Source of the DNA: Eubacteriaceae bacterium CHKCI004
GTDB lineage: Bacteria > Bacillota > Clostridia > Lachnospirales > Lachnospiraceae
Length of the DNA: 64,000 bases
Reading direction: 5' to 3'
Assembly (NCBI GenBank): GCA_900016875.1
Contig: FCNR01000023.1
Location: 62,001 to 126,000, forward strand
Each line of letters begins with the position of its first letter. Within the stretch, counting starts at the first letter, position 1. Made by a program: the position numbers and the translations under genes. Of the stretch, positions 28,432 through 37,573 are shown piece by piece. The notes beneath the pieces were generated by a model. It ran no database searches. It was not told where the DNA came from and worked only from the letters and a program-made list of their open reading frames with translations.

Positions 28432-30564
28432 CTACTTCAATCTGATCTTCTTCACTGCCGACCAAGCGGAGCGATACTGGGTTCCCCCCGCCTTTTTTAC
28501 AGCGCGGACTTTGCAGTAATATATCTTTTTCTTCTTCAGGCCGCGTATTACTTTTCGCGCGGCTTTGCCTGACGCGGTCACTGTCACGGCATTTTTCATA
28601 TTTTTCGTTCTGGAATAACGAATTTCGTAGCGGGAAACTCCGGACTGCTTTGCCCAGGAAACAATGAGTCTGCCGCCTTTCCTGCTGCGAGCCTTTACCT
28701 TGCCCGGCCGCTTCAGCCACACTGCAGTTTTTTTGTTGCTCTTGCTGCTGGACTTATTATTTTTTACCGCCTTCACAGCATAAGTATATTTTTTCCCCTG
28801 TGTGACATTTTTATCTGTCCATGACTTTTTCTTTCCAGACACCTCTTTGACCTTCTTTAAAGAACCATTTCCTTTTTTCCGGTAAATTACGTACTTATCT
28901 GCTTTTTTTACTTTCTTCCAGACAATTTTAATCCCGCTGCTCACACCTTTTGCTTTTTTAAGCACCGGCGTTGACACGCTGCTGTTTTTCTCTGACACCA
29001 CATTAGTCTTATCAAGAATTCCTGTGTTCAGCAGATTCGTGAGAATAGGGCATCCCCATCCAAAAAAATCATCTTTTCCTGTCGTCCCCAGATCTTTGCA
29101 CCGCGCTTTCAGCTCATTATATACGCCTTCCACAGAAAGATCAGGCTGCAGCATTTTCAGATAAGTCACTGCAGCGGTAATATGCGGCGCTGCCATGGAG
29201 GTTCCTGACATTCCGATCAGCATTCCGCCTGCCGCGGCGCTTACCACCTCGCTTCCCGGCGCAGAAAAATCAATTCTGCTTCCATGGTTTGAGTAGGAGG
29301 CCGCATGCTCATTAGGGCCAAAGGCCGCCACTGCGATCGTCTTATTGTTGCATGCAGGATAACAAAACGCCACATCCACGCCGTTGTTTCCTGCCGCCGT
29401 ACAGATGGCAATACCGCTGCGGTACGCCTTATTAATCAGCGAATCAAGATATGTAACCGACATGGCGTTCGCCGCCACAAATCCAAGACTCATATTAACT
29501 ACGGAAACATTTTGATTCAATGCATACTGCAGAGCCGTCTTAATGGTCAGCAGAGAAGAATATCCGCTGCTGTTTGATATCTTCAATATAAGAAAACGGA
29601 CGTTGGGCGGAGTTGAGTCCGCGATAATTCCAGCCACGTGAGTGCCATGGCCATGATTGTCCGTCACATTTTTATTGTTGTCAATGAAATTATAGCTCTG
29701 GGAAGAAATATTTCTGGACTGAAACATAAAATTGGACTTGTCGATACCTGTATCCAGAATAGCTACAGTCACCGCGCCGTATTTTCCTTCTGCCTGATCT
29801 TTCAGTGTGTGCATTCCCATATAGGCTGTCCCCCAGGAATAGCTGCCGCTGCTGGCAAGAGACGCATCGTCAGTCAGAATATCATCCACATAATAAACCT
29901 GATCCGGATAACAGTTTCCCTCGCCATATTTTTCACAGAGAGCCTCAAAGGCGTCTCTTGTCTCCTCTTCTGTATCAAACTGGAGAATGGTCTCGCCAAG
30001 CTCCGTATTATAATAGACTTCCTCTGCCCCGTAGTCTTCCTCCAGACCGGACGCCTCCACAATCAGACGCTTTGTCTGGAAAGGAGCGGTTATCTCATAT
30101 TCGCCACTGTCGGTCTCTTCCACATCATAGAGCGTATCCTCCGGCAGCGTATCCATGTATTCTTCCAGTATCTCCTCCGATTCTCCGGATATTTTCTTTC
30201 TGGATTTTCCTTTATCTGTGCCGGTTTCCGGAAGGTCTTCCGTCTCCCCGTCAATTTCTACCTCCCCGGCTTCCGTATCCACAGTCATTGTTCCAAAATA
30301 ATCTTCATCCCAGGTATCGGAAATGATCTCTGCCATCTCCTTACTGTCCGTAATCTCCTGTGCGTCAACAGCATTACTACCGCTGTCTCCCGCCGTATCC
30401 GTATCGCCGGACAGGTTTTCCTGCGCCGCATCTGCTGTCCCGGCTTCCACAGGTACTGAGAAAACACTCCCCAGCACTCCGCCTGCCGCCATCAGCACGC
30501 TCATCGCAACAGCCAGACTTCTCCTTTTCCACATTCCTGATTTATTATATTCTTCTTTTCTCAT
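28432..30564 (-). CDS. Secreted subtilisin-like serine protease (S8) with two C-terminal FnIII-like modules
   Basis: A 710-residue exported protease. The signal peptide (about 1-42) ends VPVEAGTA; an acidic pro-region (about 45-245) follows. The S8 catalytic triad is complete: Asp in VAILDTGIDKSN (about 273), His in HGHGTHVAGI (about 305) and Ser in GTSMAAPHI (about 460). Two fibronectin-III-like modules rich in lysine (IVWKKVKKADKYVIYRKK and YYCKVRAVKKAGG) make up the last 190 residues and may bind the cell wall. It is followed at 9 bp by the DUF5717 gene and preceded by dus, so it shares a transcript with cytoplasmic proteins. The physiological target is unknown. Confidence 0.9.
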   Translation of the reverse strand: MRKEEYNKSGMWKRRSLAVAMSVLMAAGGVLGSVFSVPVEAGTADAAQENLSGDTDTAGDSGSNAVDAQEITDSKEMAEIISDTWDEDYFGTMTVDTEAGEVEIDGETEDLPETGTDKGKSRKKISGESEEILEEYMDTLPEDTLYDVEETDSGEYEITAPFQTKRLIVEASGLEEDYGAEEVYYNTELGETILQFDTEEETRDAFEALCEKYGEGNCYPDQVYYVDDILTDDASLASSGSYSWGTAYMGMHTLKDQAEGKYGAVTVAILDTGIDKSNFMFQSRNISSQSYNFIDNNKNVTDNHGHGTHVAGIIADSTPPNVRFLILKISNSSGYSSLLTIKTALQYALNQNVSVVNMSLGFVAANAMSVTYLDSLINKAYRSGIAICTAAGNNGVDVAFCYPACNNKTIAVAAFGPNEHAASYSNHGSRIDFSAPGSEVVSAAAGGMLIGMSGTSMAAPHITAAVTYLKMLQPDLSVEGVYNELKARCKDLGTTGKDDFFGWGCPILTNLLNTGILDKTNVVSEKNSSVSTPVLKKAKGVSSGIKIVWKKVKKADKYVIYRKKGNGSLKKVKEVSGKKKSWTDKNVTQGKKYTYAVKAVKNNKSSSKSNKKTAVWLKRPGKVKARSRKGGRLIVSWAKQSGVSRYEIRYSRTKNMKNAVTVTASGKAARKVIRGLKKKKIYYCKVRAVKKAGGTQYRSAWSAVKKIRLK

Positions 30565-30608
30565 TCTTCTGCCCCTTTCCTTTCCGGGCCGTATCGCAGC
30601 ACACCGTA

Positions 30609-31559
30609 TCAGCTCTCCACATGCTGTCTGAAATCTTTCTCCCGGAATAACATATCCACCAGCTCTTTGTAAGTCTGAAGTCTGACGGATTTTTTTATTT
30701 TTTTCCCAATCTTCTCTCCATCTTCAAACATGGGGAGCATATAGTTCCAAAGCTCTTTCATCTTAAAGAGTACATTTCTCTCACCGGACATAATATCTTC
30801 ATAACCCGCACATATCTCATCATGGAAAGCCTTCCACCTGACTTTATCGGGACGCCCGTCTTCTGTGAACATCTCTGCCAGCTGGGGATTGGCGATCAGC
30901 CCCCGCCCGATCATGATCCTGTCCACCTCCGGAAACTCTTCCCGGAACCGTTCAAAATCTGCCTTCGCAAAGATATCTCCATTGTAGCACACGGGGTGCC
31001 TGCACAGCAAGAAACCTTTTCGAAAGGCCTCTCTGTTCACGGGCCTTTTGTAAAAATCTTTATGGATTCTCGCGTGAATAATCACCTCCGACAGCGGAAA
31101 CTGGTTATAAATTGCCATGAGAGGTTCAATCTCCTCCGGACTGTCCAGTCCCAGCCGTGTCTTCACTGACACTTTCACGGTGACCTTATCAAATACCTGC
31201 TCAAAAAAACGAAGCAATTTCTCCCGGTCGGCGAGAAAGCCGCAGCCTTTTCCTTTGGACACTACTGTGCCGGAAGGACAGCCAAGATTCAGGTTGATCT
31301 CTTCGTAGCCGCAGTCGGCCAGCTTCTCCGCCATCCGCACGAAATCATCCGCCTGATTGGTAAGGATCTGAGGTACCAAGTTAATATTCTGATTATGTTC
31401 CGGCGCAATGTCATTCTTTTCTCTGGAGGTCCATCCTTTTCCTTTCTTAGGCGTCAGAAATGGTGTATAATATTTATCAATTCCCTGGAAATAATGCCGG
31501 TGTGCGTTCCGGTACACGTAACCGGTAACGCCTTCCATTGGCGCAGCGTAAATTTTCAT
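30609..31559 (-). CDS. tRNA-dihydrouridine synthase (Dus family)
   Basis: A 316-residue FMN enzyme reducing uridines in tRNA D-loops. Family segments are the N-terminal YAAPMEGVTGYVYRNA, the catalytic Cys in INLNLGCPSGTVVSKGKG, VIIHARIHKDFYKRPVN and the FMN-phosphate site IMIGRGLIANP. The length is typical of DusB-like proteins. It begins 142 bp from trmO on the opposite strand, another tRNA-modification gene, and leads directly into the protease gene after 44 bp. Confidence 0.92.
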   Translation of the reverse strand: MKIYAAPMEGVTGYVYRNAHRHYFQGIDKYYTPFLTPKKGKGWTSREKNDIAPEHNQNINLVPQILTNQADDFVRMAEKLADCGYEEINLNLGCPSGTVVSKGKGCGFLADREKLLRFFEQVFDKVTVKVSVKTRLGLDSPEEIEPLMAIYNQFPLSEVIIHARIHKDFYKRPVNREAFRKGFLLCRHPVCYNGDIFAKADFERFREEFPEVDRIMIGRGLIANPQLAEMFTEDGRPDKVRWKAFHDEICAGYEDIMSGERNVLFKMKELWNYMLPMFEDGEKIGKKIKKSVRLQTYKELVDMLFREKDFRQHVES

Positions 31560-31701
31560 GGGATTCTCCTTTGTAAATGTATGTAATGTTGTGTATCATG
31601 CCGGCGGAAACCACATCCGCCAGCTTGAAATACACTGTTTACTACATTACCACAGAAACGCTCTAAAGTAAATTTACATTATCTTCACGGAGGACAATTT
31701 T

Positions 31702-32472
31702 ATGGAAAATAAACATAAGACCGCCGATTCATCGGACATTCTGACTATCCGGCCTATCGGACACATTCACACGGACTTTCCGGAAAAGTTTGGCATTCCG
31801 CGCCAGAGCGGACTGGTACCGTCGCTGCAGGCGTATATCACCTTCGAAAAAGAATTCCAGAACCCGGACTGCTTTCGGGATATCGAACGCTTCACCCACC
31901 TCTGGCTCATCTGGGGGTTCTCAGAGAATCAGGACAAGGGCTGGTCGCCCACCGTCCGCCCGCCGCGGCTGGGCGGAAACGTACACACCGGCGTATTCGC
32001 CTCCCGTTCACCATTCCGTCCGAATCCCCTGGGACTTTCCTCCGTGCGCCTGAAAAAAGTTTTGCTGGACGACGGCAGCAACGGCCCGGGCGATGCAGAT
32101 TTTTATTCCCGGCCTGCCGGCACAGAAGGCCCGGTACTCTTTATCTCCGGGGCAGATCTGATGGACGGCACGCCGATCTACGACATAAAGCCTTACGCGC
32201 CACTCTTTGACAGCCACCCGGACGCCTCCGGCTCCTTTACCCACGACGCCATCAAACATCGCCTGACTGTCCACTGTCCCGACCATCTGCTGTCGGTCGT
32301 TCCACCGGAGAAGCGGGAGGCTCTCCTTGAGATTCTGGCCCTTGACCCCCGCCCGGCCTACCATGACGATCCGGAGCGCATTTATGGAATGGATTTTGGA
32401 AACTGGTGCGTGCGGTTCTGCGTAGATGGGATGGAATTGGATGTGAAGGAGATTGTTCGGAATAAAAAGTAA
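31702..32472 (+). CDS. trmO: tRNA (t6A37)-N6-methyltransferase TrmO (TsaA/YaeB family)
   Basis: A 256-residue protein. The N-terminal domain has the TrmO signature: IRPIGHIHTDFPEKFGIPRQ, FTHLWLIWGF, then FASRSPFRPNPLGLSSVRL, which forms the unusual beta-barrel SAM site. The second domain has YDIKPYAPLFDSHPDA. The enzyme methylates N6 of t6A37 in ANN-decoding tRNAs. The ATG has GGAGGAC 8 bp upstream. It is the last ordinary-GC gene before the AT-rich island. Confidence 0.92.
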   Translation: MENKHKTADSSDILTIRPIGHIHTDFPEKFGIPRQSGLVPSLQAYITFEKEFQNPDCFRDIERFTHLWLIWGFSENQDKGWSPTVRPPRLGGNVHTGVFASRSPFRPNPLGLSSVRLKKVLLDDGSNGPGDADFYSRPAGTEGPVLFISGADLMDGTPIYDIKPYAPLFDSHPDASGSFTHDAIKHRLTVHCPDHLLSVVPPEKREALLEILALDPRPAYHDDPERIYGMDFGNWCVRFCVDGMELDVKEIVRNKK

Positions 32473-32490
32473 TCTATTAAATAGGATAAA

Positions 32491-33009
32491 TTGGAATTTA
32501 AAAGCGAGTTGATTTTAATGTTAATTTTAATGTTACTAATGGAAGGTATAGTATTATGTTTTATACTTTTAATGTTTTGTGTTATTGGTATAGCAAATGG
32601 TCCTGAAAAATTTACTGTGTTTTACGAAAAGAATGTTCAAGAAAAAGCAATAAAATTAGGATATACTACTCAAAAAGAAATAAAGAAACAAACCATTATA
32701 TCAATTATAGTTTTATACTTGCCTTGTTTCATTCTTGTGCCATTAATGGTTTGCTATATAAATGGTGCAAAAGAGTTTGGAAATATTTTTATTCAAAGTT
32801 TATTTATAATGTATATAATGGGACTATTTGATAGATTTTTTGTTGACTGGTATTGGGTAGAACATACAAAAGCGTGGGATATACCCAATACAGAAGAATT
32901 AAAACCTTATATTCCTACAAAAATGAAAATAATTAAATGGCTGGGAACCATAGTTGGATTTGCAATAATTGCTTTAATTATTGCTTTAATAATGAGTAAG
33001 ATGGTTTAA
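32491..33009 (+). CDS. Small membrane protein of unknown function in an AT-rich island
   Basis: A 172-residue protein with about five hydrophobic segments and a conserved-looking RFFVDWYWVEHTKAWDIPNT loop. I do not recognise the family. Codon use is strongly A/T-biased and unlike the flanking trmO and gtrA-like genes, pointing to horizontal transfer. The start is uncertain: TTG at 32491 has AGGAT just upstream, while ATG at 32518 has no site. Confidence 0.55.
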   Translation: MEFKSELILMLILMLLMEGIVLCFILLMFCVIGIANGPEKFTVFYEKNVQEKAIKLGYTTQKEIKKQTIISIIVLYLPCFILVPLMVCYINGAKEFGNIFIQSLFIMYIMGLFDRFFVDWYWVEHTKAWDIPNTEELKPYIPTKMKIIKWLGTIVGFAIIALIIALIMSKMV

Positions 33010-33027
33010 AAATTGGAATTTACGGTC

Positions 33028-33163
33028 TTATTGTGGCAGAATTAGAGAGATTCTAATGCATATGATGAATGACAAAGATTAACTAATGCAGATAATAATA
33101 AGAGTGGTATTAAGACTCAACTAGAGGTTGAGAATATTGAAAAGAAAAAAGGAATAATGAGAA
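33028..33163 (+). pseudogene. Decayed coding fragment
   Basis: Between the two island genes one frame reads like protein (QRLTNADNNKSGIKTQL and on) but is interrupted by a TGA and frame changes, with no intact start. Its hydrophilic, Asn/Lys-rich composition matches the island genes. It looks like the remains of a gene, but is too short to identify. Confidence 0.3.
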
Positions 33164-33763
33164 ATGATAAAATATCCTATTTATGTGACATTAGATACTA
33201 ATATTTTGGATTCAGCAAACTATGATTTTGATGAAAAGAGTACGCTTCAACTTTTGGCAAATTATGTAAAAAAAGGAAAAGTGAAAGTTATATTAAGTAA
33301 TATAGTAGTTAAAGAAGCAGAAAAACATATTTCTGAAAAAGAAATATTTGAGATTGAGAAATGGATAAGTTCCAAATGTGAGGATGCGTCAAGAAAAATG
33401 GAAATAACAAATCTTCCGTATAATATAGGATATGGAGATGATATTGAGATATTGGGGATTGATGACCAAAAATTATTTTTTCAAATAGACGAAATTAATA
33501 TTAATCCAAGTGCAGGTGATAAAGAATGGATTGATATTAGTTTATCTAATAAAAAACAAATAATAGCAAACGGAACCGTAGAACTCACAGTGGGTTATAT
33601 TGAGTATGATGAGGATGGTGGTGTAGCAGATGCCTTGGATGATAAAATCTACTATAGTTACTATTCCATAATTGAGCAGTTGGATAATTTCATATTAGAG
33701 CAGAATGAATATATGAAAACTGAAAAAGCAATTATTGAAATTATTGAAGAAGCAATTAAGTAA
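33164..33763 (+). CDS. PIN-domain-like protein, possibly internally deleted
   Basis: A 199-residue protein. The N-terminus YVTLDTNILDSANYDF has the first conserved acidic residue of PIN-domain nucleases (LDTN), and VILSNIVVKEAEKHI carries the expected second acidic position. The DUF4935-type PIN core then seems cut short: the region 75-120 lacks the usual DAxI/D segment and leads to a C-terminal part (IEYDEDGGVADALDDKIYY) with many acidic residues. An active RNase is therefore doubtful. Very AT-rich. The ATG at 33164 has a distant AAGG site. No obvious antitoxin gene lies beside it. Confidence 0.5.
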   Translation: MIKYPIYVTLDTNILDSANYDFDEKSTLQLLANYVKKGKVKVILSNIVVKEAEKHISEKEIFEIEKWISSKCEDASRKMEITNLPYNIGYGDDIEILGIDDQKLFFQIDEININPSAGDKEWIDISLSNKKQIIANGTVELTVGYIEYDEDGGVADALDDKIYYSYYSIIEQLDNFILEQNEYMKTEKAIIEIIEEAIK

Positions 33764-34049
33764 TAATACGGACGTGGCAAAGAAAATTGCACATTTAATA
33801 AAAGTATACGAACCCCAAAATTCCAGTTTATCGGGGAATTAAACAGCGTGATAAATCCTAAGTTATCGAATTAAACGGATATTTTTGTCCTAAAAAATCG
33901 GACTTGTAAGCGCAGGCTACTATCTATAACCTGACACCCTCAGCGCCAACAATATTTTCTGTATTGCAAGGTGTTGCGGAGTTATTGCAGCGGTGGAAAG
34001 AATGGTTTTCCACAACACAGATGACATTTCTTTCCACCCCGGCAACCCT
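33764..34049 (+). other. Intergenic region at the right edge of the AT-rich island
   Basis: The 286 bases after the PIN-like gene change from AT-rich to ordinary composition near 33930. I see no gene, RNA or clear repeat. The composition change suggests the island boundary. Confidence 0.4.
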
Positions 34050-34469
34050 CTACTCTTTCTCTTTAAACACGATCCATTTGCTGATGATATAGTTGCTGAC
34101 CAGGACTACCACCTGTGCGCCGACCTTTACGCCGACGCTCGGCAGGCCAAGGCCGTTGATGAAGATCAGCAGAATGGCTTCCTCGATGACCAGTGTCAGG
34201 ACTCTGCCGCCGAAGAATCCCGCTGCCTGGCAGAGCAGCTCCTTTATGCCGTGGGGTCTGGCGTCAAATACCCACAGGCTGTTGGTGATATAGGCGAAGG
34301 TCACTGCCAGAATCCACGAGATCAAATTTGCTACCAGCGGATCCATGTGCATGACCACATCGCACCAGGCGAAGGAGCCGATGCTGACTACGGTGGCCAG
34401 TCCTCCGAAGAAAACGTAGAGGATGATTTCTTTGTATTTTCGGTACATTTCCATTAATTTTGTAAACAT
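34050..34469 (-). CDS. GtrA-like family membrane protein
   Basis: A 139-residue protein with four membrane helices, the size and layout of GtrA-like proteins. ILYVFFGGLATVVSIGSF and NLISWILAVTFAYITNSLWV match the family pattern. GtrA-like proteins are thought to move polyprenyl-linked sugars across the membrane or to assist glycosyltransferases. The ATG has AGGAGCAGAC upstream. No glycosyltransferase is adjacent, so its partner is unknown. Confidence 0.85.
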   Translation of the reverse strand: MFTKLMEMYRKYKEIILYVFFGGLATVVSIGSFAWCDVVMHMDPLVANLISWILAVTFAYITNSLWVFDARPHGIKELLCQAAGFFGGRVLTLVIEEAILLIFINGLGLPSVGVKVGAQVVVLVSNYIISKWIVFKEKE

Positions 34470-34567
34470 TGTCTGCTCCTGTTATTCTCATAAAAAATTT
34501 GATTATCAAGTAGAAAAAACACGTAGTATATACTAAAATGAAATCCTGTAAAAATCAATAGAAAAAA

Positions 34568-34613
34568 ATGCACAGACATTTACGAATAATCATGCACAGA
34601 CATTTGCAAATAA
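34568..34613. repeat. 22-bp direct repeat, 24-bp period, upstream of the DUF1848 gene
   Basis: Two copies beginning ATGCACAGACATTT (34568-34589 and 34592-34613) differ at two bases. They end about 40 bp before the DUF1848 start and could be tandem operator sites. Confidence 0.7.
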
Positions 34614-34652
34614 GCGCTTTGATCTGATGTATCAGGAAATGGGGGAATAAAA

Positions 34653-35579
34653 ATGATTATCAACACGGGTGGACGGACCGATACCGTCCAGTATTACACA
34701 GAATGGCTCTTGAACCGCTTTTCGGAAGGGTATGTGCTGTCACGCAATCCGTTATTTCCACGCAAGGTGACGCGCTATGAGCTGACGCCGGACAAGGTTG
34801 ACTGCGTTGTATTCTGCTCAAAGAATTACAGGCCGATCCTGCCGCGGCTACACGAAATCACAGACCGATTTCACACATATTTCCACTATACCATTACTGC
34901 ATATGGCAAGGACATTGAGCCGGGCGTACCGTCCATTGACAAGAGTATCGAAACACTGATTGCATTGTCAGAGCAGGTGGGAAAACAACGCGTTGCATGG
35001 AGATTTGACCCTGTTTTGCTGACGGAGAAGTACACGATTGAACGCCATCTGGAGACCTTTGATTATATGGCAAAGTCCCTTGCACCTTACATAGACCGGT
35101 GCATTTTCAGTTTTGTGGAAATATATAAAAAGGTAGAGATCAATATGCCGGAACTGATTCCGCTGACCGATCAGGACATGGAGACGCTGGCACAGGGACT
35201 TGGCGCCACTGCTGAAAAACACGGTATTTTTATCCAGACCTGCGGGGCCGATGATAAATTTACACAATACGGTATTCACTCTTCCGGCTGCATGACGCTG
35301 GATATCCTTGGCAAGGCCAACGATATCACCTTCAGAAAACTAAAACATAAGGGGATGCGCCAGGGCTGCCATTGTATTGAAAGCCGGGACATCGGCGCAT
35401 ACGACACCTGCATGAACGGCTGCAAATACTGTTACGCCAATAGAACGCCCCGCAAAGCCTTCGATAATTATAAACGGCACGATCCTATGTCCCCTCTGCT
35501 GCTGGGCGATCTGAAACCTGACGACACTGTGATACAGGGAGCCCAGAAAAGTTTTCTGGCGGCCAAACGTCAGGGATAA
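34653..35579 (+). CDS. DUF1848 family protein with a C-terminal cysteine cluster
   Basis: A 308-residue protein beginning MIINTGGRTDTVQYYTEWL, typical of DUF1848. The C-terminal third has GCHCIESRDIGAYDTC followed by NGCKYCYANRTPRKA: a dense set of Cys residues resembling the iron-sulfur sites of radical-SAM-like enzymes. The N-terminal part looks like a TIM-barrel (RPILPRLHEI, AWRFDPVLL). The reaction is unknown. A GGGGG ribosome-binding site precedes the ATG; direct repeats lie upstream and a strong terminator follows. Confidence 0.85.
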   Translation: MIINTGGRTDTVQYYTEWLLNRFSEGYVLSRNPLFPRKVTRYELTPDKVDCVVFCSKNYRPILPRLHEITDRFHTYFHYTITAYGKDIEPGVPSIDKSIETLIALSEQVGKQRVAWRFDPVLLTEKYTIERHLETFDYMAKSLAPYIDRCIFSFVEIYKKVEINMPELIPLTDQDMETLAQGLGATAEKHGIFIQTCGADDKFTQYGIHSSGCMTLDILGKANDITFRKLKHKGMRQGCHCIESRDIGAYDTCMNGCKYCYANRTPRKAFDNYKRHDPMSPLLLGDLKPDDTVIQGAQKSFLAAKRQG

Positions 35580-35603
35580 AATAATTCCCGCAGGAAATAC
35601 TTT

Positions 35604-35627
35604 GGGGCAGCGGTTTCCCGCTGCCCC
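35604..35627 (+). terminator. Terminator of the DUF1848 gene
   Basis: A 10-bp perfect GGGGCAGCGG/CCGCTGCCCC stem with a 4-base loop, followed by a short T-rich run, lies between convergent genes. Confidence 0.8.
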
Positions 35628-35662
35628 GATTCTTATTCGTGTTTGTCTTAGTAGTTTTTCAA

Positions 35663-37573
35663 CTATTTTTTAATTTTCACTACCTTTACCTGGCTCCACT
35701 TACCGTAGACCTTCTCAGTTCCGTTCATCTTGTAAGCGCGAACCTTCACAAAGTAGCGTTTACCTTTTTTGAGTTTCTTGACAGTGCGGACATTCTTCGC
35801 CGCATTGTAGGATTTCACTGTGGTTTTCTTCTTTCCAAAGTTGACGCCTGTGGAATAAGCGATCTCATATCCGTCAGCGCCGGCAACCTCTTTGAACTTC
35901 ACCTGCACTTTTCTTCCCTTGCGGTTTTTCAGCTTTTTGATGGCTGTTTTGGCCGGAGCGGAAACGTCCTGAGCCTGCGGCTCGGAGGTCTGTGGCTGCT
36001 GCGGCTGGGATGGGGTTTCCGGAACTTCATACTCAATATCATCACCATTTGTCAAATCGTCCGGAGGCATTACTTCCTTCACTTCAGCATACAACTTCTT
36101 CACCATATCCAAAGTCTGATTTCCAATAGAAATTCCTAACTCGGTGGCCTTTCCCTCCAATTCAGCAGAATCTCCTGAATCATATATTACCTTCAAATCT
36201 ACATCTACTACTTTCTGCTCTTCTTCTAATTTACCTACATAATCTTTAAAAATCTTTTTTACCGTTTTCTTTATAAATGGTTTTGTGTCTTCATCTCTCA
36301 TAAGATTATTCATAGCCTTGCAAATGCCATAAGCAGACTGAGGATCATCTACCATTGTAATTTCCGCCAGCTTATAAGGCTCTGCCACATCTGTCAGTAA
36401 TGCGCCATAAAACGGAACCATCGGAGAATAAGCGGCACTGCTCATGCTCAGCCATTCCACTGTTGCCAGTTCCGCAGGCATATCGGAACGAATCTGTAAA
36501 ATGTGACACTCCTGGGAACGATTTGTTCCAATTACACGGACAGAGTCTGTAATTCCGGCGTCTGTTCTTGCGTCTTGAAAATTAATTCCGGCATCCTCAT
36601 ATTCCTCATACTGACTTCCTGCCAGCTGATATAATTTTTCTACAGTCACATCTTTGGAAGGAATATCAAAGAAAATATCCTGGTATTCTTCTGCATAGAT
36701 TGCCGTGTTGTCTTCTCCTGTTAAAATATATTTTCCTGCACGAATGCGGTCTGCATTTCCAGAACTATATTTCTCACCACCATAGGTCAATTTGATGTTG
36801 AGAGCATTTTTATTTTCAGGCTCTGTTAACGATTCGTGATAAATTCTACCCTCTACAGCCGTAGATATAATACCATCTGATGCAATCACATCACTATCCG
36901 TTACATCAATATCCCCAAGTACCAAACAATTCGGAATAATCGCAGCTTTATCCTCAGGCATCTTTATCGCACAATACTGATGTCCGGAAAGAATCTCCAT
37001 ATACCATACTTCTTTATTATCAGAAATAAATACGCCATCGGCCGTATACCATACACCATATTTATCAATAGCTTCTGCTAGAATTCTTACACCTTCTTCG
37101 GCCGAAGATGCCTGGCACAGAACATAATCCACATAATTTTCTTCTGAAATACCTGTTTTCCCTACAAAAGGATCTGCCGCTTCTGCCTCTTCGCTATTTC
37201 CTGCTGTAGTAGTCGCTGACATGGAGACTCCTTTTTCATTAATTCCAACTTCACCAAAAAGGCCATCTCCTTTAGCACCATCCCGGCAGGCAGTATAACG
37301 ATAGGTCTTAGTTAAACCATCTTTATAAGGCGCGGTAAATTTTGTTCCACCATCTTCATCTACCCACATTCCATTTTTCGGAACGTCTTTGGAATCAATC
37401 ACATCAAATACTTTATCGTGATAATTGCCGACATCCTCCGTCCTTCCAAACAGTGTTGACCCGTCTTCTGTCAGGTCGGAACCTACGTAGTAGGATGTAC
37501 AGGCTTTTGCCGGAACGGCTGCCAGGGCGGTGAGGCCGACAGCTGCCAGCATAGTCAATAATGCTTTTTTCAC
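35663..37573 (-). CDS. Secreted C69-type dipeptidase with a C-terminal FnIII-like module
   Basis: A 636-residue exported Ntn hydrolase. The signal peptide ends VPAKA and the next residue, Cys25 in ACTSYYVGSDLTEDG, is the nucleophile expected after cleavage in peptidase family C69 (PepD-like). Further family segments are FGRTEDVGNYHDKVF, FGEVGINEKGVSMSAT and WYMEILSGHQYCAIKMP. A helical stretch, a Gln/Pro linker (SQPQQPQTSEPQ) and a lysine-rich FnIII-like module (YFVKVRAYKMNGTEKVYGKW) complete it. It starts at a GTG with AGGAGGAG upstream. The catalytic part looks more AT-rich than the two ends, as if domains of different origin were joined. Confidence 0.9.
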   Translation of the reverse strand: MKKALLTMLAAVGLTALAAVPAKACTSYYVGSDLTEDGSTLFGRTEDVGNYHDKVFDVIDSKDVPKNGMWVDEDGGTKFTAPYKDGLTKTYRYTACRDGAKGDGLFGEVGINEKGVSMSATTTAGNSEEAEAADPFVGKTGISEENYVDYVLCQASSAEEGVRILAEAIDKYGVWYTADGVFISDNKEVWYMEILSGHQYCAIKMPEDKAAIIPNCLVLGDIDVTDSDVIASDGIISTAVEGRIYHESLTEPENKNALNIKLTYGGEKYSSGNADRIRAGKYILTGEDNTAIYAEEYQDIFFDIPSKDVTVEKLYQLAGSQYEEYEDAGINFQDARTDAGITDSVRVIGTNRSQECHILQIRSDMPAELATVEWLSMSSAAYSPMVPFYGALLTDVAEPYKLAEITMVDDPQSAYGICKAMNNLMRDEDTKPFIKKTVKKIFKDYVGKLEEEQKVVDVDLKVIYDSGDSAELEGKATELGISIGNQTLDMVKKLYAEVKEVMPPDDLTNGDDIEYEVPETPSQPQQPQTSEPQAQDVSAPAKTAIKKLKNRKGRKVQVKFKEVAGADGYEIAYSTGVNFGKKKTTVKSYNAAKNVRTVKKLKKGKRYFVKVRAYKMNGTEKVYGKWSQVKVVKIKK

